Assembly (NCBI RefSeq): GCF_002284565.1 | Contig: NZ_NPKI01000039.1 | Location: forward strand, 61,939 to 108,547 | Reading direction: 5' to 3' | Origin: Mesorhizobium mediterraneum | Lineage (GTDB): Bacteria; Pseudomonadota; Alphaproteobacteria; Rhizobiales; Rhizobiaceae | DNA: 46,609 nucleotides | Part shown: positions 43,916-46,609 of the stretch, in pieces | Position numbering within the stretch: position 1 is the first letter of the stretch | How the letters are laid out: each line of letters opens with the position of its first letter | Notes under the pieces: model-generated | The model's database searches: none | What the model was told of the DNA's origin: nothing | Seen by the model: only the letters and a program-made list of their open reading frames with translations | Position numbers and translations under genes: made by a program

Positions 43916-44181
43916 GAACGGCCTCCCGTGCCGCCCTGGCCGGAACCGGCCTTGCCATCGCCGGCGGTGGAGTGCTGCGGGTGTCCTTTCGACCAATGGT
44001 CGAGTTCGTCGATGTGATAGCGGACATAGCGGCCGTGCTTGCGGAATTTCGGGCCGCCGCCCTTGAGCCGCATCTTTTCGAGCGTGCGCTGGGAGAGCCC
44101 GATATAGAAGGCGGCTTGGGCTGTGCTGAGAAACGGGCTGCCCTTTTTCGCGCGGGCCGCGCGTTCGTTTTCGTCGTCCAT
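43912..44181 (-). CDS. rdfS: RdfS-like excisionase (recombination directionality factor)
   Basis: A winged-helix DNA-binding protein of 89 residues. Residues about 17-63 (FLSTAQAAFYIGLSQRTLEK, then GPKFRKHGRYVRYHIDELDHW) form the MerR-like HTH_17 domain of excisionases. In M. loti R7A, RdfS steers the integrase IntS toward excision of the island. The glycine-rich tail overlaps traF. ATG 44181 is preceded by GAGGATCATC. No integrase or attachment site is in this window. Confidence 0.85.
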   Translation of the reverse strand: MDDENERAARAKKGSPFLSTAQAAFYIGLSQRTLEKMRLKGGGPKFRKHGRYVRYHIDELDHWSKGHPQHSTAGDGKAGSGQGGTGGRS

Positions 44182-44362
44182 GATGATCCTCGTTTCGCTT
44201 CGGACAAGCGAGGGGGAGGATGGGCGAGGGAGATCGTCTCGGGGACGGGCGAAGAGTCGGGGGAGAGTTTTCGCCGCCCTTTTAGGGCGGACGGGGTTTG
44301 GGTGGAACTCCTGGGAATGAGCCCCACGCCGGGGCTGCGGCGCGAGGCTCTATCTCGGCCGA

Positions 44363-44686
44363 TCAGTCGGCCGGGTTCCAGATGATGGCGTAGGTGTCGT
44401 CATCGTCCTGGCCGGCGGCGCGGCCGAGATTGGCGTAGAGCTTGCGCGGTCCGAACTCCGGCGCTGCAATCGACAGGCTCACATAATCCTTGCCGGAAGT
44501 CTCGCCGGTGCGGATCCAGCCGGCGCCAACTTCGACCCCTTGCGTAAGCACCCGGAAGTCGGGATGGTTATCGGCGCTCTTGGCCTGGTTGGGGACGATA
44601 TCGATGTCGGCGCGGACGCTGAGCGTCTTGAGCTGGCCCTTGTAGGCGCCGTTTTCCTGCTTGTTGACGTAACCGATCGCGGTCAT
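44363..44686 (-). CDS. DUF736 protein
   Basis: A protein of 107 residues of the DUF736 family, found near transfer genes of rhizobial plasmids and islands; its function is not known. It begins MTAIGYVNKQENGAYKGQLK and shows the family pattern of short strands (FRVLTQGVEVGAGWIRTGE, DYVSLSIAAPEFGPRKLYAN). ATG 44686 follows AGGAGACTTCGAA and gives the usual start; the frame is open to 44722. About 180 bases separate it from rdfS. Confidence 0.82.
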   Translation of the reverse strand: MTAIGYVNKQENGAYKGQLKTLSVRADIDIVPNQAKSADNHPDFRVLTQGVEVGAGWIRTGETSGKDYVSLSIAAPEFGPRKLYANLGRAAGQDDDDTYAIIWNPAD

Positions 44687-45256
44687 TTCGAAGTCTCCTT
44701 TTTTGCTTTCGCCGGGGACCATCCCCTGCGATGGCGCACCGTAATGGGCGCGTCAGGACCGCCTGAACCCGACAGGGCCGCAGCGACAGCGAAGGACCCG
44801 AGCGGGCAGCTTTTTTGTGAGCGAAGCGGCGCGAGGAAGCCGCCGCAGGCGGCGGGGAAAAAAGCTGATGGCGAGGGTTTCGGGCGGCCGGACCCGCCCA
44901 TAGGTCGACAAGCCAGCCGCAGGGATGGTCCTTGGAGAGAGCATGGAGACCGCTCGCCAAGTGCGGTCTGTCAGCCAAGCAGGACGCCGGGAATGAAACG
45001 GCCTGCAAAGATGCTGCGCCCTTATGCCGGATCGAGATCGTGCCAGCGGGTCGGGCGCCAGAGCAGACATCCGGCATGGTGCGATCGATGAAAGCAGGGC
45101 TCGCCAGCGGGAATCTGATACGCGAAGGGGCCAAAGCAAGGCTGGATGAGAAGCCGGTGCTACCTGCAGGTCCAGTGTCAGGCGGCGGCGCTCGGGAAGC
45201 CGCTACGCAACGTGACGCGCTCTTATGAGACGAACAGACCGGCCCCTAATCGATCG
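44687..45256. other. Non-coding stretch with a nested palindrome
   Basis: No gene is recognised. At 44807-44867 an outer repeat CAGCTTTTTT / AAAAAAGCTG (ten bases each) encloses an inner GCCGCC-GCA-GGCGGC (44839-44853). It lies upstream of the DUF736 gene and might be a terminator working in both directions or a protein-binding site. Confidence 0.45.
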
Positions 45257-45317
45257 ACCGGTGGGCGGCGCGAAACGCGTCATGCCTGTCCGAAAGCTGA
45301 CAGTGGCAGAAGACGCA

Positions 45318-45333
45318 TGTCGGGTTCCGCACA
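45318..45333. promoter_or_regulatory. NifA upstream activator sequence
   Basis: TGT-CGGGTTCCGC-ACA, an exact TGT-N10-ACA. Its centre is about 74 bases upstream of the -24 GG at 45399, that is near position -99 from the predicted start point, within the normal range for NifA. Confidence 0.75.
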
Positions 45334-45397
45334 ATCGACCATGCTGGATTTGTGGAGGTTTTCAGGGAGAGCCATGCGTTCACTACCCAGTGAGCTT

Positions 45398-45413
45398 TGG
45401 CACGGCGTTTGCA
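45398..45413 (+). promoter_or_regulatory. Perfect -24/-12 sigma-54 promoter
   Basis: TGGCAC-GGCGT-TTGCA is an exact RpoN promoter. Transcription would begin near 45424 and run through the truncated autotransporter gene toward groES-groEL, about 690 bases downstream. Confidence 0.8.
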
Positions 45414-45701
45414 CTTGAGATGTGGCAACACGGATCGAAGGTTGACTGCATGCACAAGCGCGAGATGAGCAATGCTCTCCTTTCCTGGAGGCTTGGCAGC
45501 AGATTCGATTGTGACGTTGCGAGGAGCTTCAGCCGCATCGCGGCGGAAGTGATCTCAAATCTGGAAGGCACCGTTGGGGCCGCAGCCATCAAACACATCT
45601 TTCTCTTTTTCGCAGCGCTCGTCTTCAGCGCGATGCGGACTTCTTCGCGTCGACGGCGGCCGAAGGTGGAGAAGGGCTCGACTTGCAAAAAGGAGTTGTC
45701 A

Positions 45702-46049
45702 ATGACGTCTTACGTTCGCACCAACAGCCCGGCGCAGGTGCGCTCACTCTCCACCTTTGGCAAGCATCTGCAAAGGAGCGTGCTGACGGCGGCGCTGCTT
45801 GCCGCGGCTTCGACGGGAAGTGAAGCGCAGCCCTATGTTCGTGCTGACGGCAGCACGACTGGCGACTTGGAAGCGGCGCGCGCAAGTTGGCGTCATGACG
45901 CCGAATTCAACGGAAATGTGGGGCTCGGAGCCATCAACGCGGATGCCGCGTATGCGTTGGGCTTCACCGGGAAGGGGGCCAGAGCTCCTCGCCTGCCCTC
46001 GTCCGTCTTGACGAGTGCCCGCTTACAGCCTACCTCACTATCGCGTTAG
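45702..46049 (+). pseudogene. Truncated S8 autotransporter protease
   Basis: ATG 45702 follows a strong AAAAAGGAGTTGTCA ribosome-binding site. The product has a signal peptide (HLQRSVLTAALLAAASTGSEA) and then SWRHDAEFNGNVGLGAINAD and AYALGFTGKG, the start of a subtilisin-type passenger domain of autotransporter proteases. Immediately after GFTGKG, near 45985, the sequence stops matching that family and ends after 115 residues, so nearly all of the protease and its beta-barrel are gone. The frame is also open upstream to 45225 but without family signal. A NifA/sigma-54 promoter lies 280 bases before the ATG. Confidence 0.7.
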
Positions 46050-46072
46050 CACTCGTCCATCGCGAGTGCTAA
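46046..46072. promoter_or_regulatory. CIRCE operator
   Basis: TTAGCACTC-N9-GAGTGCTAA is a perfect CIRCE element, the binding site of the HrcA heat-shock repressor. It ends 40 bases before the groES ATG, so the chaperonin operon should be repressed by HrcA and induced by heat. Confidence 0.97.
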
Positions 46073-46112
46073 CAAAAACCCCTCAACATCCGCACCAGGG
46101 AAAAATCCGAAA

Positions 46113-46469
46113 ATGGCAAAGTCGAAGTTCCGCCCGCTTCATGACCGCGTGGTCGTACGCCGGGTTGAATCCGAATCCAAGACCGCTGGCGGGATCATCA
46201 TCCCCGATACGGCAAAGGAAAAGCCGCAGGAAGGCGAGATCATCGCCGTCGGCTCCGGCGCCCGCGACGAAGCTGGCAAGCTCGTCCCACTGGACGTCAA
46301 GGCCGGCGACCGCATCCTGTTCGGCAAGTGGTCGGGCACCGAAGTCAAGCTCAATGGCGAAGACCTTCTGATCATGAAGGAATCCGACATCATGGGCATC
46401 ATCGGCTCATATCAGGCCCTTTCGTCAACTGAATTCCCGGGCTCGATTGAAGCCCCTGCCAGGAGCTAA
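46113..46469 (+). CDS. groES: GroES co-chaperonin
   Basis: The 10-kDa lid of the chaperonin. It starts MAKSKFRPLHDRVVVRRVES and carries the mobile loop SKTAGGIIIPDTAKEKPQEG and the GroES core ending MGIIG at about residue 97. The protein is 118 residues because of an extra C-terminal tail (SYQALSSTEFPGSIEAPARS) that is not normal for GroES. CIRCE lies upstream, and groEL follows after two bases. In rhizobia one of several groESL operons often serves nitrogen-fixation proteins. Confidence 0.95.
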   Translation: MAKSKFRPLHDRVVVRRVESESKTAGGIIIPDTAKEKPQEGEIIAVGSGARDEAGKLVPLDVKAGDRILFGKWSGTEVKLNGEDLLIMKESDIMGIIGSYQALSSTEFPGSIEAPARS

Positions 46470-46471
46470 AA

Positions 46472-46609
46472 ATGGCTGCCAAAGACGTAAAATTCTCCCG
46501 CGATGCCCGCGAGCGCATGCTGCGCGGTGTCAACATCCTCGCCGACGCAGTGAAGGTCACGCTCGGCCCCAAGGGCCGCAACGTCGTCATCGACAAGTCG
46601 TTCGGCGCA
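46472..46609 (+). CDS. groEL: GroEL chaperonin, N-terminal part (cut by window end)
   Basis: ATG 46472 follows AGGAGCTAAA and begins MAAKDVKFSRDARERMLRG, then VNILADAVKVTLGPKGRNVV, with the ATP-binding motif VTLGPKGRN intact. Only the first 46 codons are inside the window. Co-transcribed with groES under the CIRCE element. Confidence 0.96.
   Translation, partial: MAAKDVKFSRDARERMLRGVNILADAVKVTLGPKGRNVVIDKSFGA

Larger units (their letters stand above)
45257..45440 (+). repeat. Promoter-region repeat, copy 2
   Basis: Matches the gibberellin-operon promoter region (32478-32656, minus strand) block for block, in inverted orientation. Homology starts near GGTGGGCGGCGCG and stops just after GCAACACGGAT. 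This copy has the perfect forms of both regulatory sites. Confidence 0.85.

Overview
The window looks like part of a symbiosis island of the integrative and conjugative element (ICE) type, from a nodule-forming alphaproteobacterium, most probably Mesorhizobium. Four things point that way: a complete trb/traG conjugation operon; an rlxS-traF-rdfS transfer and excision cluster like that of Mesorhizobium loti symbiosis islands; a gibberellin biosynthesis operon in the rhizobial gene order including idi; and a type III effector behind a tts box. No nod, nif or integrase gene lies in the window, so the genus is inferred.

Layout. (1) 370-2614: divergent fnrN (oxygen-sensing regulator) and hemN (anaerobic haem synthesis) with an FNR-type box between them. 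(2) 2851-14713, minus strand: traG, a ribbon-helix-helix gene, trbBCDEJLFGI and a DUF2274 gene, the mating-pair apparatus, with no trbK. (3) 14933-18529: a large Ulp1/C48 (SUMO-protease-like) effector with two internal duplicated modules and seven C-terminal repeat cores, preceded by a tts box. (4) 19233-21539: an S9 prolyl oligopeptidase whose leader carries a perfect -24/-12 sigma-54 promoter and a NifA-type upstream site. (5) 22197-32414: a transposase remnant, then the gibberellin operon cyp112-cyp114-fd-sdr-cyp117-ggps-cps-ks-idi (minus strand). cyp112, cyp114, ggps and idi each carry a frameshift, and sdr has lost its cofactor motifs and has a stop codon; fd, cyp117, cps and ks are open.

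(6) 32478-32656: a NifA/sigma-54 promoter region for the gibberellin operon, with a second, better preserved copy at 45257-45440. (7) 32853-40545: cargo region. It holds a decayed relaxase fragment, a four-gene ubiquitin-like conjugation operon (UBL, E2, JAB peptidase, E1; same order as bacterial Bil systems), a second relaxase scrap, then a convergent AAA ATPase and S8 peptidase pair in which the peptidase is frameshifted. (8) 40546-44686: rlxS relaxase (apparently with an ATT start), a candidate oriT, lytic transglycosylase, traF, rdfS and a DUF736 gene. (9) 44687-46609: non-coding DNA, the second NifA promoter, a truncated autotransporter protease, then a CIRCE element and groES-groEL (groEL cut by the window end).

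Reading as a whole: the trb, traG, rlxS, traF and rdfS genes would move the island; the effector, peptidase and gibberellin genes act in or around the nodule under TtsI or NifA control; the UBL operon and AAA/S8 pair look like acquired conflict or defence cargo parked beside the relaxase gene. The most interesting item is the UBL-E2-JAB-E1 operon framed by relaxase fragments. All family names come from reading motifs and from memory of the families; no database search was run.
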